NCBI RefSeq assembly: GCF_900090275.1 | Contig: NZ_LT607755.1 | Span: 6,324,001 to 6,388,000 of the forward strand | Origin: Micromonospora zamorensis | Lineage (GTDB): Bacteria > Actinomycetota > Actinomycetes > Mycobacteriales > Micromonosporaceae | Direction: 5' to 3' | DNA length: 64,000 nt | Shown here: one piece after another, positions 1 to 8,363 of the stretch | How the letters are laid out: each line of letters begins with the position of its first letter | How positions within the stretch are numbered: the first letter of the stretch is position 1 | Position numbers and translations under genes: made by a program | Notes under the pieces: generated by a model | What the model was told of the DNA's origin: nothing | The model's database searches: none | What the model saw: the letters and a program-made list of their open reading frames with translations, nothing else

Positions 1-17
1 CCGTACTCTTCGTGCCC

Positions 18-2675
18 ATGACTCCGGATCATGATCGGTCGCGGAGCCCGGCTGGTCGTACCGCCCTGTCGGAGCTGCTCCGCGAGCATCGACGCGCCGC
101 CGGCCTGACCCAGGCCGAGCTGGCGTCCCGGGCCGGGGTGGGTGTGCGGACGGTGCGTGACCTGGAGCGCGGTCGGGCGGTCCGGCCGCAGCGCACCACA
201 GTGGACCTGCTCGCCACGGCGCTGGCGTTGACCGACACCGGCCGGGCGGCGTTCCTGGCCGCGGCCCGCGGCTCCGCCGGTGAGCTGGTCCGCCCGGACA
301 CCACCTCGCCGGCGCTCGCGGTCAGCGGCAGAGCCACGTCCGCCGACCGGCCGGTCAACCTCCCACCACCGGTGACGCTGATCGGCCGGGACCGCGACAT
401 CACCGAGCTGACCGGAATGCTGACGGCGGAGCGCGGGCCCCGGCTGGTGAGCCTGGTCGGGTTGGCCGGGGTCGGCAAGACCGCCCTGGCGACGTCGATG
501 GCGCACGTGGTGGCCTCGGCCCACCCGGCCGGCGTGACCGGGGTGCTGATCGGCGAGGGCTCGGACGGGCCGGACGTGCTCGCCGCCTCGATGTCGGTGC
601 TCGGCGCGGCACGGCTACCGGACCTGGTGGCCCGGCTCGCCGGGCAGCCGGCGCTGCTGGTGATGGACGCGGTGGAACGCGCCCCGGGGCCGGTGGCCGC
701 GACGCTGCACCGGCTGCTCGCGGCCCTGCCCTCGCTGCGGGTGCTGGTCACCGGACGGCACCCGGTTGGCCTACCCGGCGAGCGGGTCTGGCCGGTCTCC
801 CCGCTCGACGTGCCGCCACCGGACGCCGAACGCTCCGGGCTGGCCACGCTCGAATCGTGGCCGGCGGTCGCGTTGTTCACCGCCCGGCTCGCTCAGGTCC
901 GCCGGGAGACACCCACACCCGACGAGCTGCCAGCCCTTGCCGCACTGGTTCGTCGCCTGGGCGGGCTGCCGCTGGCCATCGAGCTGATGGCCGCCCGGGG
1001 CCGGCTCCTCGACCTCACCGAGCTCCTCGACCGGTACGGCGACCGGGTGCTCGACCTCGCCACTCCCGCCGATCCCCCCGTCCACCCCGGTTGGGACGCG
1101 TTGGACGCGTTCACCGCGGGGTCGAGCCGCCCGGAGACTACCCCGGCGGTGGCCACGGTCACCCTGCGCGACGCGGTGGCGACGAGCTACCGACTGCTGG
1201 CGCCGGACGAGCGGGCGGCGCTGCGGCAGCTCGCCGTTTTCGGCAACCGCTGGTCGGTGGAGTTGGCCGAGGAGATGCTCGCCGACGAGGCCGACCGGGA
1301 CGGCACGGTGGCAATCGATCCTGTTCCGCTGTTGGACCGTCTCGTCGAGCTGGGGCTGCTGGGCGTACGCGGCACCGGGTCGTTCCGGTTCCGGCTGCTC
1401 GACGCTGTCCGTGACTATGCAGTGGAGCAGGCGGCCGGCGAGGGTGAGCTGACCTGCATCCGGCGGCGGCACGCGGAGGTGATCGCGCGGTTGGTGGCAC
1501 GGACCGCGATCGACCTGATCGGCCCACGAATGTCCGACGCGGTGCACCGGCTGGACGAGATGAGCAGTGACATCAGCTCGTCGCTGTCCCACGCGGCCAC
1601 CGACGATCCGTTGACCGCGCTGCGACTGGCGGCCTGTCTGACCCGCTGGTGGCGGTTCCGTGGGCGAGACGTCGTCGGACGACAGTGGCTGCACCGGCTG
1701 CTGGCCGACCCGCGTACCGCCGACGCCGATCCGGTCCTGCGTGGCTGGGCCGCGCTCGGGGTTGCCCGGCTCGCGGCCGAGCACGGCGCGAGCGCCGAGG
1801 AACTGCCGACGGCGCGCGCGGCGTTGGACACCTTCCTGGAGGCCGGCGACGTCACCGGGGAGTTGGAGGCGCGCACTGTGCTCGGCAACCTGTTGATCTC
1901 CGTCGGCCGGCACGACGAGTCTCGCGAGCAGGCCGAGGTGGTGCTGCGGCTGGCCGCCCGCAATGGGCGGACCCGCGACCTGGCGGTGGCCCAGAACAGC
2001 CTGGCCTGGCACGAGATCCGGGTCGGTGACCTGGCTGCGGCCCGACGCCGGCTCGCCGCGGTGGACCGGCTCGCCGCCGAGAGTGGGGAGCAGCGGCTGC
2101 GGGTGCTGGCCTGGGCCAACCGCGCCGAGGTCGCCCGCCTGGAGGGCTGGTACGCGGACGCCGTCGACCATGGTCGGCGGGCGATGGCGGGGTTCTCCGA
2201 GCTGGGCGATCCCGGGCACCGCCGTCGGGTGCTGGGAACGGTCGGGTTGGCGCTCGCCCAGGACGGGCGTGCTGCCGAGGCGACCGAGGTGCTCACCGAG
2301 CTGCGTACCGGGGTGACCGAGGCTGCGGCGGCCGGGTCGGGTCGGGTCCTGCCGCGACCGCGCTCCGGTGACGCGGCATTGCCCTGGGGTGGACCGGACG
2401 CCGGGCTCTGCGCGCTGATCGAGGGGAATCTCGCGCTGCACCGGGGTGACCGGGAGTTGGCTGCCGAGTGGTTCGCCGCCGCCGCCGACGAGGCGGGCCA
2501 GGATCGCCGGGACGTGGTGGAAGCGCTGGTGGGGCTGGCCGCGAGCACTGCCGACCCGGCAGTGCTCGACCGGCTCGCCCGGGCCTGCCAGGAGAGCGGC
2601 ATCCAGCTGCTGCCGCAGGAGACCGGACTGCTCTACGCGTTGACCACCGCTTGGGAAGGGCCGGCGGCCCGGTAA
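18..2675 (+). CDS. XRE-family regulator with NB-ARC ATPase and TPR-like C-terminus
   Basis: A large cytosolic STAND-type regulator. Residues about 17-75 form an XRE helix-turn-helix (LTQAELASRAGVGVRTVRDLERG). Residues about 120-400 form an NB-ARC/AAA module with a clear P-loop (GLAGVGKTAL near residue 150). The C-terminal half is Ala/Leu/Arg-rich helical sequence typical of TPR arrays. Family knowledge: ATP-dependent oligomeric switches related to AfsR/SARP regulators, ligand usually unknown. The ATG at 18 is used; a GTG at 12 is in frame, and the window edge prevents checking for a ribosome binding site. No operon partner is visible downstream. Target genes cannot be deduced. Confidence 0.85.
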   Translation: MTPDHDRSRSPAGRTALSELLREHRRAAGLTQAELASRAGVGVRTVRDLERGRAVRPQRTTVDLLATALALTDTGRAAFLAAARGSAGELVRPDTTSPALAVSGRATSADRPVNLPPPVTLIGRDRDITELTGMLTAERGPRLVSLVGLAGVGKTALATSMAHVVASAHPAGVTGVLIGEGSDGPDVLAASMSVLGAARLPDLVARLAGQPALLVMDAVERAPGPVAATLHRLLAALPSLRVLVTGRHPVGLPGERVWPVSPLDVPPPDAERSGLATLESWPAVALFTARLAQVRRETPTPDELPALAALVRRLGGLPLAIELMAARGRLLDLTELLDRYGDRVLDLATPADPPVHPGWDALDAFTAGSSRPETTPAVATVTLRDAVATSYRLLAPDERAALRQLAVFGNRWSVELAEEMLADEADRDGTVAIDPVPLLDRLVELGLLGVRGTGSFRFRLLDAVRDYAVEQAAGEGELTCIRRRHAEVIARLVARTAIDLIGPRMSDAVHRLDEMSSDISSSLSHAATDDPLTALRLAACLTRWWRFRGRDVVGRQWLHRLLADPRTADADPVLRGWAALGVARLAAEHGASAEELPTARAALDTFLEAGDVTGELEARTVLGNLLISVGRHDESREQAEVVLRLAARNGRTRDLAVAQNSLAWHEIRVGDLAAARRRLAAVDRLAAESGEQRLRVLAWANRAEVARLEGWYADAVDHGRRAMAGFSELGDPGHRRRVLGTVGLALAQDGRAAEATEVLTELRTGVTEAAAAGSGRVLPRPRSGDAALPWGGPDAGLCALIEGNLALHRGDRELAAEWFAAAADEAGQDRRDVVEALVGLAASTADPAVLDRLARACQESGIQLLPQETGLLYALTTAWEGPAAR

Positions 2676-2927
2676 CCCGGACCGTGTCGGCCGCCTCGGG
2701 CGCGCCCGAGGACGACCGGGGGCGAGAGAGTGGCGCGGGCGAAGAGCCCCCTTGGTGCTACCCCTCGCTGATCGCCCGCGCCGTCACCCCCCGGTGATCC
2801 CCGGTGCACGAAGCCTGCCACCGCTGCGACGGCAGAAAGCCGGCTTCGCCCGGATCATCCAGCTTGGCTCAGCCAGTTCTGCCGGTCTTTCTGCCGGTGC
2901 TGCCACCCCGCCCACCCTCGGGTGTGT
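2676..2927. other. Intergenic region between convergent genes
   Basis: Non-coding gap between the NB-ARC regulator and the convergent MarR gene. A short hairpin (7-bp arms 2695-2701 and 2706-2712, CGCG loop) just after the upstream stop may help termination. I see nothing else in it. Confidence 0.4.
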
Positions 2928-3434
2928 TCAGGACCGGGCGGCGTCGGCCTGCTGCTCGAAGCTGGTGTCGTCGCTGCCGGCGGTGGCGCACGGATGCGCG
3001 GCGTCGCGGACCCGGCGCAGCCCGTCGAGAAGGGCCGCCAGTGCCTCGGGGTCGAGTTGGCCGGTGAACCACTGCTCGATCATCTGCAGGTGCCCGGGCA
3101 GCGTCTCGTTCAGTCGCTGCATGCCGGAGGCGGTGACCACGGCGTACGAGCTGCGCCGGTCACTCGGACAGGCGCGCCGGGTGAGCAACCCGTCACGTTC
3201 CATCCGGTCCACCACACGGGTCACTCCGCTGGTCGACAGGGAGGTCTGCGCGGCGAGGTCGGTCATGCGTAGCTGGTTGCCCGGTGAGCGGGCCAGACGG
3301 GTGATGACCTCGAACTCGACCGCGGAGAGGCCGTGCTCTTCGAGTTGGGCGTTGAACCGGGCTGAGAGCCCGGCGTGTGCCTCGAAGAGCAGGCCGACGG
3401 CGGTGATCCGGGGATCGTCGAAGACGTTGGTCAC
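2928..3434 (-). CDS. MarR-family transcriptional regulator
   Basis: A 168-residue winged-helix regulator. The MarR core is clear: helix-turn-helix around residues 50-75 (LRMTDLAAQTSLSTSGVTRVVDR) followed by the wing signature GLLTRRACPSDRRSSYAVVT. MarR proteins are dimers that usually repress a divergent gene and release DNA on binding a phenolic or oxidant ligand. The start is GTG at 3434; the upstream ATG at 3442 runs into a stop after three codons. It is transcribed divergently from the YceI gene 99 bp away, so control of that gene and of itself is the simplest reading. Confidence 0.9.
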   Translation of the reverse strand: MTNVFDDPRITAVGLLFEAHAGLSARFNAQLEEHGLSAVEFEVITRLARSPGNQLRMTDLAAQTSLSTSGVTRVVDRMERDGLLTRRACPSDRRSSYAVVTASGMQRLNETLPGHLQMIEQWFTGQLDPEALAALLDGLRRVRDAAHPCATAGSDDTSFEQQADAARS

Positions 3435-3453
3435 CGGTTCATCGTAGCAGTAC

Positions 3454-3484
3454 TTGACACGGGGAATATTGCAGTGGTTATAGT
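3454..3484 (+). promoter_or_regulatory. Candidate sigma-70 promoter for yceI
   Basis: A perfect -35 hexamer TTGACA (3454-3459) is followed by an AT-rich -10 region, best read as GTTATA at 3477-3482 (17-bp spacer) or TATAGT at 3479-3484 (19 bp). It lies in the 99-bp gap between the divergent MarR and YceI genes, so a MarR dimer bound here would control both. No convincing palindromic operator was found. Confidence 0.5.
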
Positions 3485-3533
3485 TGCTCAGGCAGTCGTT
3501 GGGCTACTAAACAATCTCCTGGAGGACAGCAGC

Positions 3534-4115
3534 ATGACCAGCAGCATCGATGCGGTTACCCGCGACTGGGACGGCCTCACCATCCCGGCGGCCGGCACCT
3601 ACGCGCTGGACGTGGCGCACAAGCGGGTTGGCTTCGTTGCCCGGCACATGATGGTGAGCAAGGTTCGCGGTGAGTTCAACGAGGCGACCGCCACCATCAC
3701 CATCGCCGAGGACCCGCTGCAGTCGTCGGTCGTCGCGACCATTCAGGCGGCCAGCATCGACACCACGCAGGCCGACCGGGACGCACACCTGCGCAGCCCC
3801 GAGTTCCTGGACTCCGAGAAGTTCCCGACGCTCGAGTTCCGCAGCACCGGGGTCAAGTCCCGTCGTGGCAACGAGTTCGTGCTCACCGGTGAGCTGAGCA
3901 TCAAGGACGTCACCCGCCCGGTCGAGCTGGAGGTGGAGTTCGAGGGTGTCGGCCGCAGCCCCTTCGGCCAGGACATCTTCGGTTTCTCGGCGAGCACCGA
4001 GATCGACCGCGAGGAGTTCGGCCTGACCTGGAACGTCGCCCTGGAGACCGGGGGCGTGCTGGTCAGCCGCAAGATCAAGATTGAGATCGAGGGCGAGGCC
4101 GTCCGTCAGGCCTGA
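3534..4115 (+). CDS. YceI-family lipid-binding protein
   Basis: A 193-residue YceI-fold protein (lipocalin-like barrel that binds isoprenoid or other amphiphilic lipids). Typical features are the opening TYALDVAHKRVGFVARHMMVSKVRG, the middle DAHLRSPEFLDSEKFPTLEF, and the end FGLTWNVALETGGVLVSRKIKIEIE. There is no signal peptide, so it is probably cytosolic, as in many actinobacterial homologues. The ATG at 3534 is preceded by GGAGG at 3521-3525; reading frame exists upstream but has no ribosome binding site. It is paired divergently with a MarR regulator, and a strong terminator follows at 4133-4171. Confidence 0.9.
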   Translation: MTSSIDAVTRDWDGLTIPAAGTYALDVAHKRVGFVARHMMVSKVRGEFNEATATITIAEDPLQSSVVATIQAASIDTTQADRDAHLRSPEFLDSEKFPTLEFRSTGVKSRRGNEFVLTGELSIKDVTRPVELEVEFEGVGRSPFGQDIFGFSASTEIDREEFGLTWNVALETGGVLVSRKIKIEIEGEAVRQA

Positions 4116-4132
4116 TCCCTCCCGGATCAACC

Positions 4133-4171
4133 ACGCAGGGCCCGCGCCGCACGTCGGCGCGGGCCCTGCGT
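4133..4171 (+). terminator. Intrinsic terminator after yceI
   Basis: A 16-bp perfect GC-rich stem (4133-4148 with 4156-4171) and a 7-nt loop, 17 nt after the yceI stop. There is no long T run, as is usual in actinomycetes. Confidence 0.75.
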
Positions 4172-4412
4172 CGTCTCTGACATCCGATGCCGAGGTCGTG
4201 GTAATTGTCACGAGTTGTTCTCACCGCCATCGGGTCCTGGCGGCTGGCGGCGGGGTACAGATGGCGCCACGAGCAGCGTCCGCTCGGGTCGATGTCGGAT
4301 CACCGCCGTTGGCCTCTGGCCCCGGTCAGGTGGGCGCTCTTACCGTGATGGTTCACAATGCGCTTCCGGGACGGCAGGATCCCGACCGCGCCGGTTGTCG
4401 GGAGGACACCAC
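4172..4412 (+). other. Upstream region of the GCS2 ligase gene
   Basis: A non-coding leader and promoter region. The only structured signal noticed is a small inverted repeat GTGA-TGGT-TCAC near 4347-4358, close to a CACAAT that could serve as a -10 element. No gene is supported here. Confidence 0.3.
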
Positions 4413-5891
4413 ATGGGCAGGGACGTCTCGCAGGGCGCCTTCACCCGGGATGATCGCGTCCGGTACCGGCAGAAGGTGCGGCGGTGCCTCGACGTCTTCG
4501 CCCTGATGCTGGACGACTTCGGGTTCGACGCCGACCGACCGATGACCGGCCTGGAGATCGAACTCAACCTGGTCGACTCGGCGGCCGAGCCGGCGATGCG
4601 CAACGAGGAGATCCTCGCCGACATCGCCGACCCGCTCTTCCAGACCGAGCTGGGGCAGTTCAACCTCGAACTCAACGCCGAGCCCCGGCTGATCGAGGGT
4701 GCCGGTTTCGCCGAATACGAGCACGACCTGCGCGGCAGCCTCTCCCGGGCCGACGAGCGAGCGGCCAGGTCCGATGCCAAGATCGTCCTGGTCGGCATCC
4801 TGCCCACCCTCACCGAGGGGCATCTGGTCGAGGACAATCTCTCCACCAACGAGCGCTACCGGGTGCTCAACGACCAGATCGTCGGCGCTCGGGGCGAGGA
4901 CATCGAGCTGGACATCCGTGGCGTCGAACAGCTCCGCACGCACACCGACTCGATCGCCCCCGAGGCCGCCTGCACCAGCCTCCAGTTCCACCTCCAGGTG
5001 GCACCGGACAGCTTCGCCGACTACTGGAACGCGTCCCAGGCCATCGCCGGTGTGCAGGTGGCGGTCGGCGCGAACAGCCCCTTCCTGTACGGCCGCCAAC
5101 TCTGGGCCGAGACCCGGATCGCCCTTTTCCAGCAGGCCACCGACACTCGTCCGGATGAACTGAAGGCTCAGGGCGTACGGCCCCGGGTGTGGTTCGGCGA
5201 GCGGTGGATCACCTCGATCTTCGACCTTTTCGAGGAGAACGTCCGGTATTTCCCGCCGCTGCTGCCGATCTGCGAGGACGAGGACCCGGTGGAGGTGCTG
5301 CACGCCGGCGGTGTGCCGCAGCTCGGGGAGTTGAGGTTGCACAACGGCACGGTCTACCGGTGGAACCGCCCGGTCTACGACATCATGAACGGCCGTCCGC
5401 ACCTGCGGGTGGAGAACCGGGTGCTCCCGGCCGGTCCGACGGTGGTGGACATGCTCGCCAACGCGGCCTTCTACTTCGGGCTGGCCCGCGGTCTGGCCGA
5501 GTCGGACCGCCCGATCTGGAGTCAGCTCACCTTCAGCTCCGCCGAGGAGAACTTCCACGCCGCCGCCCGGCGTGGCCTCGACGCCGTGCTGCACTGGCCC
5601 GGGCTCGGTGAAGTGCCGGTCACCAAGCTGGTGCTGGAGCAGTTGCTGCCCACCGCCGCCGTCGGCCTGGACGGGTTCGGTGTCGCCCCGGCCCACCGGG
5701 ACCGGCTGCTCGGCATCATCGAGCAGCGCTGCCGGACCGGCCGCAACGGCGCCGTCTGGCAGACCGAGGCGGTCTGGGCGGCGGAGCGGCGGCACGGCAT
5801 GGACCGGAAGGACGCGCTGCACCACATGGTCCAGCGCTACGCGGAACTCCAACGCACCAACAACCCCGTCCACACCTGGCCAGTCCCCTAA
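4413..5891 (+). CDS. Glutamate-cysteine ligase family 2 (GCS2) protein
   Basis: A 492-residue carboxylate-amine ligase of the GCS2 superfamily, which joins glutamate to an amino group using ATP. Sequence support: the N-terminal MTGLEIELNLVD and FNLELNAEPRLIEG segments with metal/ATP-binding acidic residues, the central CTSLQFHLQV, and a late RVENRVLPAGPTVVDMLAN. Actinobacteria use mycothiol, so a classical glutathione role is not assumed; homologues include gamma-glutamylamine ligases and uncharacterised enzymes. The ATG at 4413 is chosen because GGAGG lies at 4401-4405; the longer frame back to 4215 has no such signal. Monocistronic. The exact substrate is unknown. Confidence 0.85.
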   Translation: MGRDVSQGAFTRDDRVRYRQKVRRCLDVFALMLDDFGFDADRPMTGLEIELNLVDSAAEPAMRNEEILADIADPLFQTELGQFNLELNAEPRLIEGAGFAEYEHDLRGSLSRADERAARSDAKIVLVGILPTLTEGHLVEDNLSTNERYRVLNDQIVGARGEDIELDIRGVEQLRTHTDSIAPEAACTSLQFHLQVAPDSFADYWNASQAIAGVQVAVGANSPFLYGRQLWAETRIALFQQATDTRPDELKAQGVRPRVWFGERWITSIFDLFEENVRYFPPLLPICEDEDPVEVLHAGGVPQLGELRLHNGTVYRWNRPVYDIMNGRPHLRVENRVLPAGPTVVDMLANAAFYFGLARGLAESDRPIWSQLTFSSAEENFHAAARRGLDAVLHWPGLGEVPVTKLVLEQLLPTAAVGLDGFGVAPAHRDRLLGIIEQRCRTGRNGAVWQTEAVWAAERRHGMDRKDALHHMVQRYAELQRTNNPVHTWPVP

Positions 5892-5923
5892 CCCCGCACC
5901 CCGCCCCCACCCCCACCCGCGTC

Positions 5924-5978
5924 GATCATGAAGTTGTTGCCACGACACGCCGCGTGGGATGGCAACAACTTCATGGTC
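5924..5978. repeat. Long inverted repeat between convergent genes (hairpin family, copy 1)
   Basis: Nineteen-bp arms (5924-5942 and 5960-5978) with one wobble position and a 17-nt loop. The left arm begins GATCATGAAGTTG. It lies between the convergent GCS2 and membrane-protein genes and could act as a bidirectional terminator. Similar hairpins occur at 50249-50295 and 60932-61013. Confidence 0.8.
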
Positions 5979-5996
5979 AACAGAGCGGGGCAGTCC

Positions 5997-7379
5997 TCAG
6001 TCCGTCGTGGGGCGGGTGGCGCGGCGGGTTGAGCGGGTGCGCCGGGCGCTTGACGTCGGATCCTCGGTGGGGGATGGGGCGACAACCGGGACGTCCGGGT
6101 TCACGCGTGGTGCGGGCACCCTGGGCGTCGGACCCTCGTTCGGCGGGGAGGCCGCCTCAGTTGCCTGCGGTGCGGTGTCGGCCCTGCTGCGCCGACCTGC
6201 GGTGCGGGTCGACGAGTCGGGGGCCGGTGGCGCGGGATCGGCTTCGGCGACCGCAGTGGGCGTGACCCGGGCGGTCGGAGTCGGGCCGCCGGCGGTAGCC
6301 GGGGTCAGTTCGGGCTCAACGGTCGAGGTCGGGCCGGTGGTCGTACCCGGCGAGGCCGCGCCGCGGTGGGCCGCCCGGCGCCGGTCGGCCCGCTCGGCGA
6401 GGACGGCGGCCAGCACCGAGCCGCCGACCCCGGCGATCACCGCGTACGGGGCGATCAGTTGGGTGGACAACTGTGCGGGGCCCAGCGTCGACCAGTGCGG
6501 CAGTGTGGTCAGGTAGGCGAGCGCGACGAGCACCGGGCCGGCAGCGCCGGAGGCTGCCGCGCCGACGCGGTGCCCGGCCGGGCGGGCGGCCCGCCGGGCG
6601 GCCAGCAGACCGATCAGCAGCGCGGGTACGAGTGCCAGCAGCGCGCCGGGCCAGTAGAGCTGGTCACCGATCCAGTACCGCGAGTGGTCCGGGTCGAGCT
6701 GCCAGGTGCCCAGTTGAGCACCGGTCAGCCCTCGCCCGACGCGTACCCCGTCAATGACCGAGACCACCGCGAGCAGCCAGAGCCAGGCGGCCGTCGCGGT
6801 CACGTTGACCGCGGCTGCCCGGGAGCGGAGCGCCCAGATCGCGACGAGTACGCCCAGCAGGATGCCGAGCGTCGCCTGGACGGCGGCGGTCCGTTGCGGT
6901 GCGCCGGTGTCCGCGCCGGTCGCGACCCGCGCGGGCACGGCGATCAGCAGCACCGTCACCAGGCCGCCGATCCCGGCGCCGAGCGCGAGGGCGACCCGGC
7001 GCAGCAGACCGCCACGGTCGTCGGGCGCGGCCACCTTGCTCGCCTGGGGGTCGGCGGCACCGGTGGCAGGTGGAACTCCGCCACTCTGGGACGCCTGATC
7101 CAGCACGGTGGCGGGCTCGGTCACCTGCGGCTCGGCCGTTGTCGGTGTGGTGCGTTGGTGCAGTCGCTGCGCGCAGACCGCGCCGAGGACCGTTGAGCTG
7201 GCAGCGAGCCAGGTCGCCCAGGCGAGGCCATCCGCCCAGGCGGTGTCGGTGGCTCCGGCATCGGTGGGCGTCCAGGTGATGACGCCCAACCCGTAGCCGA
7301 AGCCCAGTTGGGCGGCGCCCGCGCCGGCAGCGACCCCGATCGCCGTGGCGATCGACACTCCCCAGCCCTGTCTGGCCAT
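5997..7379 (-). CDS. Polytopic membrane protein of unknown function
   Basis: A 460-residue integral membrane protein with about eight hydrophobic helices (for example VSIATAIGVAAGAGAAQLGF, LGILLGVLVAIWALR, LYWPGALLALVPALLIGLL). A C-terminal tail of about 110 residues rich in Pro, Ala, Thr and Arg is probably disordered and cytosolic. The ATG at 7379 gives an N-terminus that leads straight into the first helix; the frame remains open much further upstream but lacks a start signal. I do not recognise the family. It is divergent from the PASTA protein at 7502, so the two may share a control region. Confidence 0.75.
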   Translation of the reverse strand: MARQGWGVSIATAIGVAAGAGAAQLGFGYGLGVITWTPTDAGATDTAWADGLAWATWLAASSTVLGAVCAQRLHQRTTPTTAEPQVTEPATVLDQASQSGGVPPATGAADPQASKVAAPDDRGGLLRRVALALGAGIGGLVTVLLIAVPARVATGADTGAPQRTAAVQATLGILLGVLVAIWALRSRAAAVNVTATAAWLWLLAVVSVIDGVRVGRGLTGAQLGTWQLDPDHSRYWIGDQLYWPGALLALVPALLIGLLAARRAARPAGHRVGAAASGAAGPVLVALAYLTTLPHWSTLGPAQLSTQLIAPYAVIAGVGGSVLAAVLAERADRRRAAHRGAASPGTTTGPTSTVEPELTPATAGGPTPTARVTPTAVAEADPAPPAPDSSTRTAGRRSRADTAPQATEAASPPNEGPTPRVPAPRVNPDVPVVAPSPTEDPTSSARRTRSTRRATRPTTD

Positions 7380-7501
7380 GCCGGGCAGCGTAACGTCCCG
7401 TCGTCGGCGCGGCGAGTCGCACGACCCGCCGGTATGAACGGCCCGGCGCAACAGGTTGGGCGACGGGCGGTACGGTCGCCGGTGATGAGGCGGTGGGCGG
7501 T

Positions 7502-8197
7502 ATGACGGACACGAACACGGGCCGACAGGATGCCGTCGGTGGTCAGGACGGCGGCGGCGCCGGCCGGGCCAGCGTGCTGCTGGGCGGTGGGCTGGCCGCT
7601 GTGCTGCTCGCCGCGGTCGGCGCGACGGGCGGTTGGCTGCTGGCCGGCGAGGACGGCGCATCCTCGGGGGATCCGTTGGCGGTCGCGACGACCGGTTCGC
7701 CGACCAGCCGGGCCACCGCTTCACGGCCGAGCACCGGCCGGGCCACACCGTCGACCGTCCGGACCTCCGCCACCGCGACCAAGGGTGCGGGTCTGACCGT
7801 GCCACCGGTGATCGGCACCGACTTCGTGCAGGCCCGGGACGCGTTGCGCAAGCAGCGGCTGGGCTGGCGGTTGGTCTTCGGAGGCGGCACCGGCCGTACG
7901 GTCGAGAGCACCTCACCCGCCGTGGGCACCCCGGTCACCCGGGGTACGACTGTGCAACTTCAGGTGTCCGGGCCGGCGCCAGCGGCCGAGGTGCCGGACG
8001 TGATCGGGGACAACTGCGACAAGGCCGTCAACGAGTTGATCGACGAGGGCCTCTACCCGCGTTACGTCAGTGGACGCAGCGGAAAGGTCACCCGGCAGGA
8101 GCCGGCCGAGGATGGCCCTGCCCGCTGGAACGACGAGGTCAGCATCTGGTGTGGGGCGGACGCCCCCGAACAGCCGACCACGAAACCCACGCCCTGA
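7502..8197 (+). CDS. Membrane-anchored protein with two PASTA domains
   Basis: A 231-residue protein: a short cytosolic N-terminus, one transmembrane helix (about 25-47, VLLGGGLAAVLLAAVGATGG), a Ser/Thr-rich linker, then two PASTA repeats (about 100-155 and 160-220; VPPVIGTDFVQARDALRKQ and VPDVIGDNCDKAVNELIDE). PASTA domains bind muropeptide or lipid II stems outside the cell, as in PknB and penicillin-binding proteins, but here no kinase or transpeptidase is attached. The second repeat carries a Cys pair likely to form a disulfide. The start may be ATG 7502 or GTG 7493. A second PASTA protein follows at 8364. Confidence 0.8.
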   Translation: MTDTNTGRQDAVGGQDGGGAGRASVLLGGGLAAVLLAAVGATGGWLLAGEDGASSGDPLAVATTGSPTSRATASRPSTGRATPSTVRTSATATKGAGLTVPPVIGTDFVQARDALRKQRLGWRLVFGGGTGRTVESTSPAVGTPVTRGTTVQLQVSGPAPAAEVPDVIGDNCDKAVNELIDEGLYPRYVSGRSGKVTRQEPAEDGPARWNDEVSIWCGADAPEQPTTKPTP

Positions 8198-8363
8198 CCT
8201 CGGTGGGAGCTGATTCTCGGCGGCGGCTTGCGCGGCCCCGCCGCGGATCGGTGGGCCGCGACCGGCGCGACTCGACACGCTGATCCCCACCGAGGGCGCT
8301 ACGGCCGGCTAGGTTGACGGTCCGAGGGCCATGACGCCCGTCCGGTCCGGGAAGGGACGAGCG

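Noticed and set aside
18..2675. NB-ARC protein as an anti-phage STAND system
   Set aside because: The N-terminal XRE domain and TPR-like C-terminus fit AfsR-like transcription regulators; no effector domain or defence neighbours are present.
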